Shown here: one piece after another, positions 23,870 through 31,949 of the stretch
How positions within the stretch are numbered: the stretch's first letter is position 1
Layout: every line of letters starts with the position of its first letter
Assembly: GCF_020091585.1 (NCBI RefSeq)
Contig: NZ_CP083583.1
Span: 744,001-808,000 of the forward strand
Source of the DNA: Kovacikia minuta CCNUW1
GTDB lineage: Bacteria; Cyanobacteriota; Cyanobacteriia; Leptolyngbyales; Leptolyngbyaceae
Length of the DNA stretch: 64,000 nt
Direction of reading: 5' to 3'
The notes under the pieces: model-generated
What the model was told of the DNA's origin: nothing
Seen by the model: only the letters and a program-made list of their open reading frames with translations
The model's database searches: none
Translations under genes and position numbers: made by a program

Positions 23870-24669
23870 ACCTTCCAACTGATAACTCTATTCCATTCTC
23901 TGAAGACTTTAAGTTTCCCAATTCTGGAAGCCTATTGGTTTTTGAGGCTTCTTCTTATCAGGCATGGGCTGATAATTATCTTCCTCAAGTGTCTTCTTTA
24001 AGTCCTTTTACTGGATTTGATTTATCTCAGGATAAGGATTTTATTCAAATTGGGGATTGTGTTCTACTACGAAGGCTCTTTGAAACCCACTATCTTCAAA
24101 CCCATTCTTCTTTTGGTGGACTGTTCTCTTCTCCCTTGAAAGAACCAATAAAAAGACGTGCAACCTTGAAGCTATTTCAGGGTTCAAAGCTTGCTCAGGT
24201 CGCATTTTCCGAGGCTGTCTGTATTCCTGTTTTAGCCAAGAAAAACAATCTTAAAGATGTCTGGATGTCTTTAACTCCAATGGAAGTTGCAACTTGCAGA
24301 AGTGGAATTCACAGGGCTAATGGAAACGTTTTAATTGCCGGGATGGGATTGGGATGGATGACCCGTCGAATCTTACAAAGGAAACAGGTTAAGTCTGTTA
24401 CTGTCGTTGAAATCAACCCAGATATTCTTCAATTTTTTGGATCACCCTTAAAGTCTGAATTTTCTCAATTAGATCTTGTCAATCAGAATGTTTGGAATTT
24501 TCTGGAGAATTCCTCTCATTCTTTTGACAGTTACATTTTTGACATCTGGGGAAAGTATGGAGAAGCAAGTGATGACGACAGATTTCAACATCTAAAAAAC
24601 TGGGCTAGGAAAGAAAACAAACGGATTTGGGGATGGGGAGATGTTGCCAACACTCCCTCTTCTTTTTGA
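23866..24669 (+). CDS. SAM-dependent methyltransferase-like (spermidine-synthase-type fold)
   Basis: 267 aa from the ATGA-overlap start. Residues 145-230 contain a Rossmann core: GNVLIAGMGLGWMTRRIL (motif I), SVTVVEINPDILQFFG (acidic residue for the SAM ribose), then a later strand DSYIFDIWGKYGE. The MTPMEVATCR stretch before motif I resembles spermidine-synthase-like proteins. The N-terminal 130 residues are unrecognised. Substrate unknown. Its stop abuts, without any gap, the stop of the converging gene at 24670 in the palindrome TGATCA. Confidence 0.7.
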   Translation: MNLPTDNSIPFSEDFKFPNSGSLLVFEASSYQAWADNYLPQVSSLSPFTGFDLSQDKDFIQIGDCVLLRRLFETHYLQTHSSFGGLFSSPLKEPIKRRATLKLFQGSKLAQVAFSEAVCIPVLAKKNNLKDVWMSLTPMEVATCRSGIHRANGNVLIAGMGLGWMTRRILQRKQVKSVTVVEINPDILQFFGSPLKSEFSQLDLVNQNVWNFLENSSHSFDSYIFDIWGKYGEASDDDRFQHLKNWARKENKRIWGWGDVANTPSSF

Positions 24670-26040
24670 TCAAATCATTCCTCTCTGTCTTAACAATGCC
24701 TGTGCCCTTTCCCGTGGTGTTCCTACCATCGTAGGACGACGGGGAGGGGCTATTCTTGTGGGTTGGTCGTATCTGCTCTGGATCTCATACATGCGGTTAG
24801 CAGCCCCCATAGAGGCTTCTCCTGAAGCAATCCGTTCCTGTCCTCTTTGGGCAATCGCATCATTGAAAGATTGAGCTTGCTCTGCTCTTTGTCTGAGTGC
24901 AATTGCTCCAGGCGTTTGCATTAGTTGTTCAGTTGGAGTGAACCCTGGTAGTCCACGACCCTTCAGAACCCTTTCTTGTTGTCGTAAATTGCTGATGTCT
25001 CGCTGGAGTGTAATTGGAGGCTCAACCTGTTGATTGATTGGTTCAAGCCTGGAGTAATCAATCGGTCTTCCGGCTGTTGCATCTCCGTAGATTTGTCCAG
25101 CAACAATCATGTCATCGAGTGCTTTTGCAGCAATCTTTTCCTGTGGTCGAATCTGTCTTGATGCAGCTAACCCAAAATCATCCTGTCTGGTGATCTCAGA
25201 TAGGGCATTGTCATAAGTTGCCTGAGCCTGGTTGAAAACACCTTTTGCTAAGGAAGCCTGTTCCCGGTTTTCTTGGATAGCATCAGGTAGATCCATTCCA
25301 GCTTTAATTGGCATTACCTTTGGATAGTTGCCTTCGGAAAAAAGATTAACCTCACGTCCTGTTCCAGGCTGTCCGAATTTCCATTGTGCTGCTGTCCCTG
25401 TAAATGGACTTTCTCCCGGCATTGAAGTTGCAGCTTCAATTTGCTGAGAGATTGAGGGCGTCTCACCTAACTCTTGTCTAAAGGTATCGAAGATTTTCAT
25501 CGATCCTGACCCTGCAAGAGTTGGGCGATCACCCATGATTTCCCCATACCCCATCTCCCGATCTGAAGATAAAGCATCTCTCAAGGCTCTTTGTTTCTGC
25601 TCTCTAGGCAGGTTTGTAAACTGCTGTAAGCTCATTCCTGAATTTGCTAGAGAACTTTCTAATTTCCCCTGACTAATTGATCGATTGGTTGAAACGTCAT
25701 ATCCAGGAGAACGAAGATAAACCTCCTCAATTTTTCCCGGTGCCCTGGTCATAGCAGTTGCATCAACTTCTGCCATCAGGTCATCAAGGGTCTGTCCTGT
25801 AGTAATAGATCTACCTGTTGTCGGGTCATTAATTTGAATTGGGTAATTAATGCCCTGTTGCTTCATTGGAACCATGACATCATAGTTAGCCAAGTCTCTA
25901 GGGGAGCGAGGACGGAGGGACATCCTTGCAAGCAAAGCTTTATTTTCCGAAGACTGCTGCCCTGCGAAAACATCCGTATATTGAGATCGCTGGGTTTTAG
26001 GAATCAGGTTCAAATCCCGATACTGATAACCCCTTACCAT
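24670..26040 (-). CDS. Large hypothetical protein, Gln/Arg-rich
   Basis: 456 aa, polar, rich in Gln, Arg, Ser and Pro, without membrane segments or Cys. Residues 90-200 and 250-400 are helical (EQASLAKGVFNQAQATYDNA). Composition resembles phage internal or tape-like virion proteins or plasmid mobilisation proteins, but no motif supports either. The first 44 bases overlap the preceding minus-strand gene, so it is coupled to it or made by frameshift. Confidence 0.6.
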   Translation of the reverse strand: MVRGYQYRDLNLIPKTQRSQYTDVFAGQQSSENKALLARMSLRPRSPRDLANYDVMVPMKQQGINYPIQINDPTTGRSITTGQTLDDLMAEVDATAMTRAPGKIEEVYLRSPGYDVSTNRSISQGKLESSLANSGMSLQQFTNLPREQKQRALRDALSSDREMGYGEIMGDRPTLAGSGSMKIFDTFRQELGETPSISQQIEAATSMPGESPFTGTAAQWKFGQPGTGREVNLFSEGNYPKVMPIKAGMDLPDAIQENREQASLAKGVFNQAQATYDNALSEITRQDDFGLAASRQIRPQEKIAAKALDDMIVAGQIYGDATAGRPIDYSRLEPINQQVEPPITLQRDISNLRQQERVLKGRGLPGFTPTEQLMQTPGAIALRQRAEQAQSFNDAIAQRGQERIASGEASMGAANRMYEIQSRYDQPTRIAPPRRPTMVGTPRERAQALLRQRGMI

Positions 26041-26869
26041 CTGCCCACCCGCGCAAAAGGTGAAGTCGGGTATTTGCTTCGGGTAAAGCCATAATTTCTG
26101 AAGGGGTCATTCCCAGGGTTTTAGCAATTTGCCCTCCTGACATCTTCACATCCCCAGGCACCCCCCGATAGCCCGGATATAGACCCGTATAACGCTCGCT
26201 CATTGCAAGACGTTCTACATTCTGCTGATTGAGTGTATGAATTCGATCTTCAAGACCGTCAATTTTTTGACTCAAATAGCCCTGCTTTGCAGGGGAAGCA
26301 TTTTGCATTTGGGATCGGGCTGATTGGAGTTGAGTTTTAAGGATTGAGGCTGTATCGGGATTATTAACCGTCATGTCCCATAGATGCTGACGATAACCGG
26401 GGGCGTTACTCAAATTGCCAAAAGTAAGAGTTGGAAAGGTTGCATCTCCTCCCTGTAACTCTCGATTAACTCTTCTAGAAAAGAACTGAGGGATTCCGTA
26501 TTCCTGGGGTAAAACACTTGTCCTTGTTCCCAATGCATCAGTCCCAGTTAACCCCTGCATTCCAGCCGCTCTAGGGTCAACAGGAGGACGGATTAACCCT
26601 GTACTACGTTCTGCAATGTGACTTCCCATTCTGCTCTGTGGGTAGCCCTGTGGGTAAGAGGATTGTATGTCTCGAAGAATCCTGTCATCACTAATCCTTG
26701 GAACCTTGAAATTTCTTACTGCCCGCTGAACAGAGAATGCATCCATCGCAGAAGGAGGAATATTTCCACTGGTTCCCCCTGTCGCAAGCCAATTTTGAAT
26801 CTCTTGAAAGGAAGCGGATCTACGTCCGGTTGATTGAAAAAAAGCTCGGCGCTGTTCGGGGGTGACCAT
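25997..26869 (-). CDS. Hypothetical protein, partner of the 456-aa gene
   Basis: 290 aa of similar composition (Arg/Gln/Ser/Gly-rich). RRAFFQSTGRRSASFQEIQN at the start; QSARSQMQNASPAKQGYLSQ and KIDGLEDRIHTLNQQNVERL look coiled-coil-like. Ends in the overlap with the downstream gene. These two form an isolated minus-strand pair between plus-strand operons. Not recognised. Confidence 0.6.
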   Translation of the reverse strand: MVTPEQRRAFFQSTGRRSASFQEIQNWLATGGTSGNIPPSAMDAFSVQRAVRNFKVPRISDDRILRDIQSSYPQGYPQSRMGSHIAERSTGLIRPPVDPRAAGMQGLTGTDALGTRTSVLPQEYGIPQFFSRRVNRELQGGDATFPTLTFGNLSNAPGYRQHLWDMTVNNPDTASILKTQLQSARSQMQNASPAKQGYLSQKIDGLEDRIHTLNQQNVERLAMSERYTGLYPGYRGVPGDVKMSGGQIAKTLGMTPSEIMALPEANTRLHLLRGWADGKGLSVSGFEPDS

Positions 26870-26886
26870 AATTAAATATGCTGAGA

Positions 26887-26903
26887 ATGAAATAATTACT
26901 CAT
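26887..26903. promoter_or_regulatory. Operator-like site ATGA-N9-TCAT
   Basis: ATGAAATAATTACTCAT followed by CAG. It lies 18 bases beyond the start of the minus-strand pair and 60 bases before the plus-strand gene at 26964, so it may control both directions. Confidence 0.65.
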
Positions 26904-26963
26904 CAGATCACTCACCAATCAATTCAATTCAATTCTACCTATCCAAACAAACGAGGAATAGAT

Positions 26964-27320
26964 ATGGCTAAACTGTCCCAGGAAGAAAAAGAACGTATTA
27001 TGCAGCTTCACAAACAAGAACTTCACCCCAGCGTGATTGCGCAAAGGGTTGGTTGTTCCAAGGAAACGGTTCGCAATGTGATCCGAAACAATGGGGAGTC
27101 AAAACACTTTTACTTCTTTCAGGCCCCGGATGGGACAATCCACAGGACTTCCAACGTTACAGACTTTTCTATCAATCAAAACCTCGAAAGCAGATACCTC
27201 TACAGCCTAAACAGCGGAAGCATAATCACCTATAAAGGATGGAGCAAAGCCACAGAAGAAGAATGGATTCGGCAAAACTCTCAAAATTCCCCTGCTGAAG
27301 TTACTCATCTTGACGAGTAA
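26964..27320 (+). CDS. Helix-turn-helix protein (Mor/resolvase-like HTH)
   Basis: 118 aa from the ATG at 26964, with GAGGA 6 bases upstream; a longer frame from 26862 would translate through the operator-like site. Residues 3-40 (LSQEEKERIMQLHKQELHPS, VIAQRVGCSKETVRNVI) are a tri-helical HTH like those of transposases and resolvases, without a catalytic domain. The rest (SKHFYFFQAPDGTIHRTSNV) is beta-rich and unrecognised. Probably a regulator. Confidence 0.7.
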   Translation: MAKLSQEEKERIMQLHKQELHPSVIAQRVGCSKETVRNVIRNNGESKHFYFFQAPDGTIHRTSNVTDFSINQNLESRYLYSLNSGSIITYKGWSKATEEEWIRQNSQNSPAEVTHLDE

Positions 27321-27350
27321 TTTCTATTGTGTTTTTATAGAGGGTAAGTG

Positions 27351-27482
27351 ATGAATAGTCTTTTCATCGAGTCTGGTGTAAGGGGTAATTTTTCAAGTGT
27401 GAATAAGGTCAGGGATGAAAATCTTTTTGTCGGTGGTCGTGCCCTGGTTTTGTCGTTGATGACCGTTTTTTTCACCAATTAA
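27351..27482 (+). CDS. Possible small protein (43 aa)
   Basis: 43 codons with AGAGGGT 6-7 bases before the ATG. Ends in a short hydrophobic stretch (ALVLSLMTVFFTN). The first 17 bases also fit the operator core ATGA-N9-TCAT, so this may be regulatory DNA rather than a gene. Confidence 0.3.
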   Translation: MNSLFIESGVRGNFSSVNKVRDENLFVGGRALVLSLMTVFFTN

Positions 27483-27500
27483 AACCAATTAGGAGAATTT

Positions 27501-28334
27501 ATGTCGAATAAATTGATGCTTCATTGCGGTGCTTTCCAGGCTTCTCTTTCCGATGTCAAAAGTGCAGTGGTTCCCGAAGCAACCAGAACCTACACTCCTC
27601 TTCCCCATTACCAAATGTTGGAATGGATTTTCGAGGAAGCAGACAAACTCAATCTGACCCCAAAGAAGTTTCCGGTTCCAAGCCCTCTTGCTGAAGTCAG
27701 AACAATGGAGACAATAGAAGCGTCATCTATCTCGAACCCTGTTGAGCATCTTGAGAACTGCTTGCTCCAGCCTGCTGAAATCGGCTTAACGAAAGATGGC
27801 AACCGGATGTTTTTTCTGGTTGAGTTTGAACAAGAGTACGAAGGACACAACTTTGCTGTAGGAGGAAGAAACTCCTATGACAAAACCTTAGCCGCAGGGC
27901 TAACCGCTGGTGCCCGAAATTTCATCTGTGACAATACTGCTTTGTCTGGGGATTACGTTGTCTTACAGAAGCATCATGGACAGGTGAACTTTGAGAACCT
28001 GATCAAATCAGCACTCCTGACAATGCCAGCACGATTAGAGAAGCTGATTAACAGAATCAATTCACTCAAAGACGAGCGGATCGACATGGATGAGGCAAGG
28101 AAAATCCTCATTCAAGCTGGCAAGACCAAAGTGATTCCCTCTTCGGACATCATTCCGGTCTGGGAGGAATACCTTAAGCCAACTCATGAAGAGTTTCAGG
28201 AGTTCATCGATACCAAGTATGGACTTCTTCAGAGTTTTACTGAGGTCGTCAAAAAAGAAAATTCAGCAATGACGCTTATGCAACGTCATGCCCGGTTTGC
28301 AGACCTGTTTCAACTTGATGCCAATTTGAACTAG
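27501..28334 (+). CDS. DUF932-like phage/plasmid protein
   Basis: 277 aa, with TAGGAG 7 bases before the ATG. The central block FAVGGRNSYDKTLAAGLTAG, ARNFICDNTALSGDYVVLQK, HH is the hallmark of DUF932 ('RNSYDKS ... GARVFVCDN'), a family common on plasmids and phages with unknown biochemical role. The last 100 residues are helical (ARLEKLINRINSLKDERIDM). Family members are usually 250-350 aa, so this is full-length. It has its own terminator. Confidence 0.8.
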   Translation: MSNKLMLHCGAFQASLSDVKSAVVPEATRTYTPLPHYQMLEWIFEEADKLNLTPKKFPVPSPLAEVRTMETIEASSISNPVEHLENCLLQPAEIGLTKDGNRMFFLVEFEQEYEGHNFAVGGRNSYDKTLAAGLTAGARNFICDNTALSGDYVVLQKHHGQVNFENLIKSALLTMPARLEKLINRINSLKDERIDMDEARKILIQAGKTKVIPSSDIIPVWEEYLKPTHEEFQEFIDTKYGLLQSFTEVVKKENSAMTLMQRHARFADLFQLDANLN

Positions 28335-28340
28335 GCATCG

Positions 28341-28388
28341 GGGAATCTCTTCCTACCTGGGGAGGAGATTCCCTTTTTCTATTTTTTG
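28341..28388 (+). terminator. Rho-independent terminator
   Basis: Perfect 9-bp stem GGGAATCTC / GAGATTCCC, 15-base loop, then TTTTTCTATTTTTT. Closes the DUF932-like transcription unit. Confidence 0.9.
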
Positions 28389-28426
28389 GTAGTACTCAGT
28401 CTATTTGGTTTTTGAATTACTACCAA
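28386..28426. promoter_or_regulatory. Inverted repeat TTGGTAGTA-N23-TACTACCAA
   Basis: Perfect 9-bp arms, centre-to-centre 32 bp, ending 11 bases before the gene at 28438. It lies where that gene's promoter should be and differs from the element-wide palindrome, so it may be a private operator. Confidence 0.5.
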
Positions 28427-28437
28427 AGGTCTAAACA

Positions 28438-28791
28438 ATGTCTCAATGGCAACAACCAGTCCTTCCAGTTGGAACCCATTTTCTACAAGACGACATCCTA
28501 AGTCCCCATATTGTCGTTTGTCGGATGGAATCTGGACAAATCTGGACAACCTATGTCGGGATGAGTCTATCCGAATTCCATAAAACTCAGTGGTTAAGAA
28601 TCCTTAAATATCGCTCCCTTGCTCAATTTGCAGTTTGTCGTACCCCCGGCAAACGTACAGGGTTTCAGTGCGAAGTCAAAGTTTGGGGCATTGACAAGGA
28701 CTTTCTTACCTGGCTAATTCGACAAGATAAGCCGGAATTAAAGTTCGACCCAAACGGCTATCCATTTTCCAAAGTTAAGCAACTCATCTAA
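28438..28791 (+). CDS. Hypothetical protein
   Basis: 117 aa, small and beta-rich, with aromatic residues (ESGQIWTTYVGMSLSEFHKT, FQCEVKVWGIDKDFLTWLI). No family recognised. First gene after the DUF932 terminator; starts 11 bases after a 9-bp inverted repeat. Confidence 0.55.
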   Translation: MSQWQQPVLPVGTHFLQDDILSPHIVVCRMESGQIWTTYVGMSLSEFHKTQWLRILKYRSLAQFAVCRTPGKRTGFQCEVKVWGIDKDFLTWLIRQDKPELKFDPNGYPFSKVKQLI

Positions 28792-28804
28792 AAGGAAACT
28801 AACT

Positions 28805-28972
28805 ATGAGCCAAGCTGACAAAATGCTTTCTCCCGGTGAAATGCAACGATTAATTCAAACCCTCAGAGAAGCTGCCTCCACTATCAGGTTGCATCTTCAA
28901 ATCTCATACGGCTCACTCGCAAGAGAACTTGATGTTCTTGCAGACACCGTAGAGCGTATCTACAACCGCTAA
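28805..28972 (+). CDS. Small helical protein (55 aa)
   Basis: 55 codons, AAAAGGAAA 7 bases before the ATG. Two helices: LSPGEMQRLIQTLREAASTI and HLQISYGSLARELDVLADTV ending ERIYNR. It fills the gap between larger genes on the same strand, 13 bases after the previous stop. No family recognised. Confidence 0.55.
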   Translation: MSQADKMLSPGEMQRLIQTLREAASTIRLHLQISYGSLARELDVLADTVERIYNR

Positions 28973-29024
28973 TTTTTTCGACCTAACCAACCATCCAACT
29001 CACCCAATTAACCAGGAGTACCAA

Positions 29025-29381
29025 ATGAATCTTCCATCCCCTGAAACTCAAGTCGAATCTCCAGCACTAAAACTGCAAGAAATTGAAGAGATTTCTGATA
29101 TCTCAGTAGAAGCTGTCCTTGATAGCCTTGATGCCTATGTCTGGTCTAACAGCTACGAAAGAGACGCAGTAGAAAGCCTACTGAAGACCCACATTAGTCA
29201 CATCTTCAAAATCAAGTTACAAATTGCAGTCTCCCTTAAACATCCCAATCCCAATCCAGGCTCAGATTCAGAAGGTGAAGATTTAGAAAGCTTACAAGCA
29301 GCCTTTCAACCGCCATCTCCCTGGAAGAGTTTTGATGACATCCCTTTTACTGAAGTAGAGGGATGGGTAGAACCTATCTAG
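29025..29381 (+). CDS. Hypothetical protein
   Basis: 118 aa, with CCAGGAG 7 bases before the ATG. Acidic; one ordered helical part (ISVEAVLDSLDAYVWSNSYE, AVESLLKTHISHIFKIKL) and a Pro/Ser/Glu-rich tail. No family recognised. Confidence 0.6.
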   Translation: MNLPSPETQVESPALKLQEIEEISDISVEAVLDSLDAYVWSNSYERDAVESLLKTHISHIFKIKLQIAVSLKHPNPNPGSDSEGEDLESLQAAFQPPSPWKSFDDIPFTEVEGWVEPI

Positions 29382-29406
29382 ATTTCAGCCTACTCAAGAA
29401 TCAATC

Positions 29407-29446
29407 ACTTCAATCTGTCGGGGGTAAAACTCTGGCAGATTGAAGT
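29407..29446. repeat. 11-bp perfect inverted repeat
   Basis: ACTTCAATCTG / CAGATTGAAGT with an 18-base loop between the genes at 29025 and 29468. No T-run follows, so either an operator or a processing hairpin rather than a standard terminator. Confidence 0.55.
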
Positions 29447-29467
29447 ATTAGCTTTAAGGGGTTTGTC

Positions 29468-29731
29468 ATGATGTTTGGTTTTCTTTTCGGAGTCCTAATT
29501 TCATTCTTTGTTGATTTTCTTTATTTGTACTTTATCTATCCAGCCCTATTTGATGGGGCTGTTCGCAATCCAGACATCGGACTCAAGAAATGGTTGCGTT
29601 GTTTCTACCTATCTCTTGCTCTTGCGGGTACTGGATTGCTCTTTGGTAGTCCACTTACTACTCCTATTTATCTAGGAGCAATTGCAGGTCAATTTTTAAT
29701 TGCAGCAATACAGGAATTTAATGAAGGGTAA
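29468..29731 (+). CDS. Small integral membrane protein
   Basis: 87 aa, with about three hydrophobic helices: FGFLFGVLISFFVDFLYLYF, LRCFYLSLALAGTGLLFG and PIYLGAIAGQFLIAAIQEF. No holin hallmark could be confirmed. Ten bases before the next gene, co-transcribed. Confidence 0.6.
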   Translation: MMFGFLFGVLISFFVDFLYLYFIYPALFDGAVRNPDIGLKKWLRCFYLSLALAGTGLLFGSPLTTPIYLGAIAGQFLIAAIQEFNEG

Positions 29732-29740
29732 AGGAGGAGT

Positions 29741-29983
29741 ATGCCCTTTCAATTCGATTACACAGATGGACTGGGAAACTACCCTATAGAAATAAACCTG
29801 GTCAGACGTAAGGGGTGTAACTACTGGAAGGGGGATCGAATTAGGGATCAAGCCTGGGTCAAACTCTGGAGTAGGGATGGGCGGATTTACGATCATCAAA
29901 TCGATGATTTTCAAGAGTTCCTTTCAGAGTATGACCCTCCAATCTATTCCACTACTTTTCAGGATTACAATGTCACTAACTAG
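29741..29983 (+). CDS. Hypothetical protein
   Basis: 80 aa, with AAGGAGG 5-6 bases before the ATG. Aromatic/charged (YPIEINLVRRKGCNYWKGDR, DFQEFLSEYDPP). No family recognised. Overlaps the next gene by 14 bases. Confidence 0.6.
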   Translation: MPFQFDYTDGLGNYPIEINLVRRKGCNYWKGDRIRDQAWVKLWSRDGRIYDHQIDDFQEFLSEYDPPIYSTTFQDYNVTN

Positions 29984-30839
29984 CCATCTTAAGCCAGGGC
30001 AACCTTTGCATTCCTGGTTTGAAAAAAATTCAAATCACGCTTTGCTTGACCAGCTTTGTTATGAACATAACTCTTTATTAAGTCGCTGGAAAGTGGATTA
30101 TCCGGGAGAAGTTAACTTCCCACTTGTGGGAATGGCAATGACTTACGCTGTCCGAGATATGATCAAGCCCCTCAAGGAATCAATAGAGGGGACTGTTGCT
30201 TGGCATGGTATTCAATTCCTGGGATTACAGTCAGAAGCCAGGTGTTTTCTTGAACATCCAGAGAAGGCTATTCTTTACGTTCTACTTGGGCTGTTCGACA
30301 GTGTTGGCAGAGGAAGGCTAGATAAGTTTGAAACCTTGTTTGGAACCCCTCCCAAAGGCAATCTTCTTCCGGTCGTTAAAACTGAATCACTTTTCACTCT
30401 TGACACTTATTCTAGGTTGATGCAACGAACAATCCAGGATGTACATACAAACCTGGCAAAAGTAAAGACACTAATCAGACTTCACCCTGAAGTGTTTTCA
30501 AATCCTTCAAACTATTATGTGAACCCTACTTTTGAGAATTCTTTTCTTGTAGGAGGTGCAGATGCTCAGATGATTGTCAATCAGACTTTGATCGATATTC
30601 GGACAACTTGCAAACGCAGACCTTTTACGAAGGAGAATTTTTACCAGCAAATTGCTTATGTCCTACTTGGGCATCAATCTAAAATCACTCATTTAACCTG
30701 GATGTACACACGGCAGCAATGCCTCTTCAGCTACGAGGTCGAAAATCTATTTGATGTTTTCAGAAAACAGAAATCTTTTCAAGACCTCGCCGAATCTCTT
30801 TACTTCGATGAAGCCGATGAGGATGAATATTATGGGTAG
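29970..30839 (+). CDS. Hypothetical protein
   Basis: 289 aa from the ATG at 29970, with AGGA 6 bases upstream; an in-frame start at 29877 lies deep in the previous gene. Mostly helical (AMTYAVRDMIKPLKESIEGT, AILYVLLGLFDSVGRGRLDK, FYQQIAYVLLGHQSKITHL). No motif recognised. Overlaps the next gene by 8 bases. Confidence 0.6.
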   Translation: MSLTSHLKPGQPLHSWFEKNSNHALLDQLCYEHNSLLSRWKVDYPGEVNFPLVGMAMTYAVRDMIKPLKESIEGTVAWHGIQFLGLQSEARCFLEHPEKAILYVLLGLFDSVGRGRLDKFETLFGTPPKGNLLPVVKTESLFTLDTYSRLMQRTIQDVHTNLAKVKTLIRLHPEVFSNPSNYYVNPTFENSFLVGGADAQMIVNQTLIDIRTTCKRRPFTKENFYQQIAYVLLGHQSKITHLTWMYTRQQCLFSYEVENLFDVFRKQKSFQDLAESLYFDEADEDEYYG

Positions 30840-31266
30840 ACCTAAGACTAAAAAAAGAGTCCCTCACTTCCCTCATGGAGATGAGGTTGATGTAATTTTC
30901 CGGGTGTTTACTAAGACTGGACAGGTAATTGCATTCTTTCCTGAAATGATTGCAGACAGCAATCCAAACAACTGCCTTTCTTATATGCATGTAGGACAGC
31001 ATAGTGCAGCAGATTATTCTGCCCTTGCACATTCAACTAAAGAGAACAAATGGACTCCTCAGACTCGCATGGCGAAAGTGGAAGAGTACAGTTCCCTGAA
31101 GACTGAACTTGAGGGTCTGGGATATGTCCTGGCTATTCGCTTCAAAGAAACCAGAAGACATTATCAGTTAAGGAAAGGGCAGGTTCAATCCCACCTTTTA
31201 CTAACCGGGGCATCGACCAGGGCATCGACCAGGGCATCGGAAAAAGAATGTTCTAACACTGTCTAA
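30832..31266 (+). CDS. Hypothetical protein with GDxVDV domain
   Basis: 144 aa from the ATG at 30832 (GAGGA 8 bases upstream, ATGGGTAG overlap with the previous stop). Basic N-terminus, then HGDEVDVIFRVFTKTGQVIA, similar in pattern to PGDKVDVLYRCSDPFTGVV of the protein at 42016, so both may share a small beta-domain. Near the end a 15-bp repeat (GGGCATCGACCA type) encodes Ala-Ser-Thr-Arg twice, and one CATCGGAAAAAGAA copy lies in the last codons. Confidence 0.6.
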   Translation: MGRPKTKKRVPHFPHGDEVDVIFRVFTKTGQVIAFFPEMIADSNPNNCLSYMHVGQHSAADYSALAHSTKENKWTPQTRMAKVEEYSSLKTELEGLGYVLAIRFKETRRHYQLRKGQVQSHLLLTGASTRASTRASEKECSNTV

Positions 31267-31282
31267 ACAGTCAGGAGAAGCT

Positions 31283-31786
31283 GTGACCAAATTACAAGGG
31301 CAAGCCCAAAATCAAACCCAATCCACCACACAGAACCTTAAGCAATTAGTCGATCTGAAGTGGCAGATCGAAGCCTTGACAGCAAAAAGGAAAGAAATTG
31401 AACCTCTAGCCATCGAGGAGGCGCTCCAGGTGATGAGTGGTTTAGCAAAAGGAAGTGTTGTTCTAGAAACACCTTCTGGAAAAATCACTTTTGCTAAGGT
31501 TAAAAAAGCCCCCTCAATTGAAAAGCCAGAGGGGTTTCCCGACCTGGAACACCTGGTTGAAGTGTTTCAGCTTGAAGCTGAAGCGATCCTTCGAGACAAC
31601 AAGGAGGAGTTCAAGGAAATTGAACGCAAAATTCAAGTTCTCCAGGGACGGATAGAAAACCTCCAGAAGAGAAGGGAGAAAAAGCTTTCCACTCCTCGAA
31701 TGGTTCAACTCAAGGAAGAGATCGAAGAAGAGATTGCAGCCTGCACGGTAATGGAACCTCAGTTGCGAGTTCAACTCACCAAGTAA
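31283..31786 (+). CDS. Coiled-coil protein
   Basis: 167 aa, GTG start with AGGAG 6 bases upstream. Charged helices with heptad character (LKWQIEALTAKRKEIEPLAI; EFKEIERKIQVLQGRIENLQ; KEEIEEEIAACTV) flank a short beta segment (VVLETPSGKITFAKV). That pattern is typical of small phage/plasmid structural or accessory proteins, e.g. Gam-like, but no family is assigned. Confidence 0.6.
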   Translation: MTKLQGQAQNQTQSTTQNLKQLVDLKWQIEALTAKRKEIEPLAIEEALQVMSGLAKGSVVLETPSGKITFAKVKKAPSIEKPEGFPDLEHLVEVFQLEAEAILRDNKEEFKEIERKIQVLQGRIENLQKRREKKLSTPRMVQLKEEIEEEIAACTVMEPQLRVQLTK

Positions 31787-31789
31787 TTG

Positions 31790-31806
31790 ATGAATGAATC
31801 ACTCAT
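31790..31806. promoter_or_regulatory. Operator-like site TTGATGA-N9-TCATCAA
   Basis: ATGAATGAATCACTCAT flanked by TTG and CAAAA, giving the most complete 23-bp palindrome in the window. It starts 3 bases after the stop of the coiled-coil gene and precedes the gene at 31950; GATAAAAT 10 bases on could be a -10 box. Confidence 0.7.
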
Positions 31807-31949
31807 CAAAAAGTGATAAAATAAAAGGGTAATCCTTCGGTCTCCTTTGTCGTGACTAAAATTGGGCAAGAGAAATTTTTATCAGTTCCAGTCCCAGGAA
31901 AAACAAACCGATTTCAGGGATTACTTTTTGACCTACAGGAATACAAATC

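Noticed and set aside
27351-27367. Copy of the ATGA-N9-TCAT operator
   Set aside because: Lacks TTG/CAA flanks and coincides with the start of a small frame behind a ribosome site; kept only as a weak case.
29407-29446. Terminator between 29025 and 29468 genes
   Set aside because: Stem is perfect but no T-run follows and the loop is long; listed as a plain inverted repeat.
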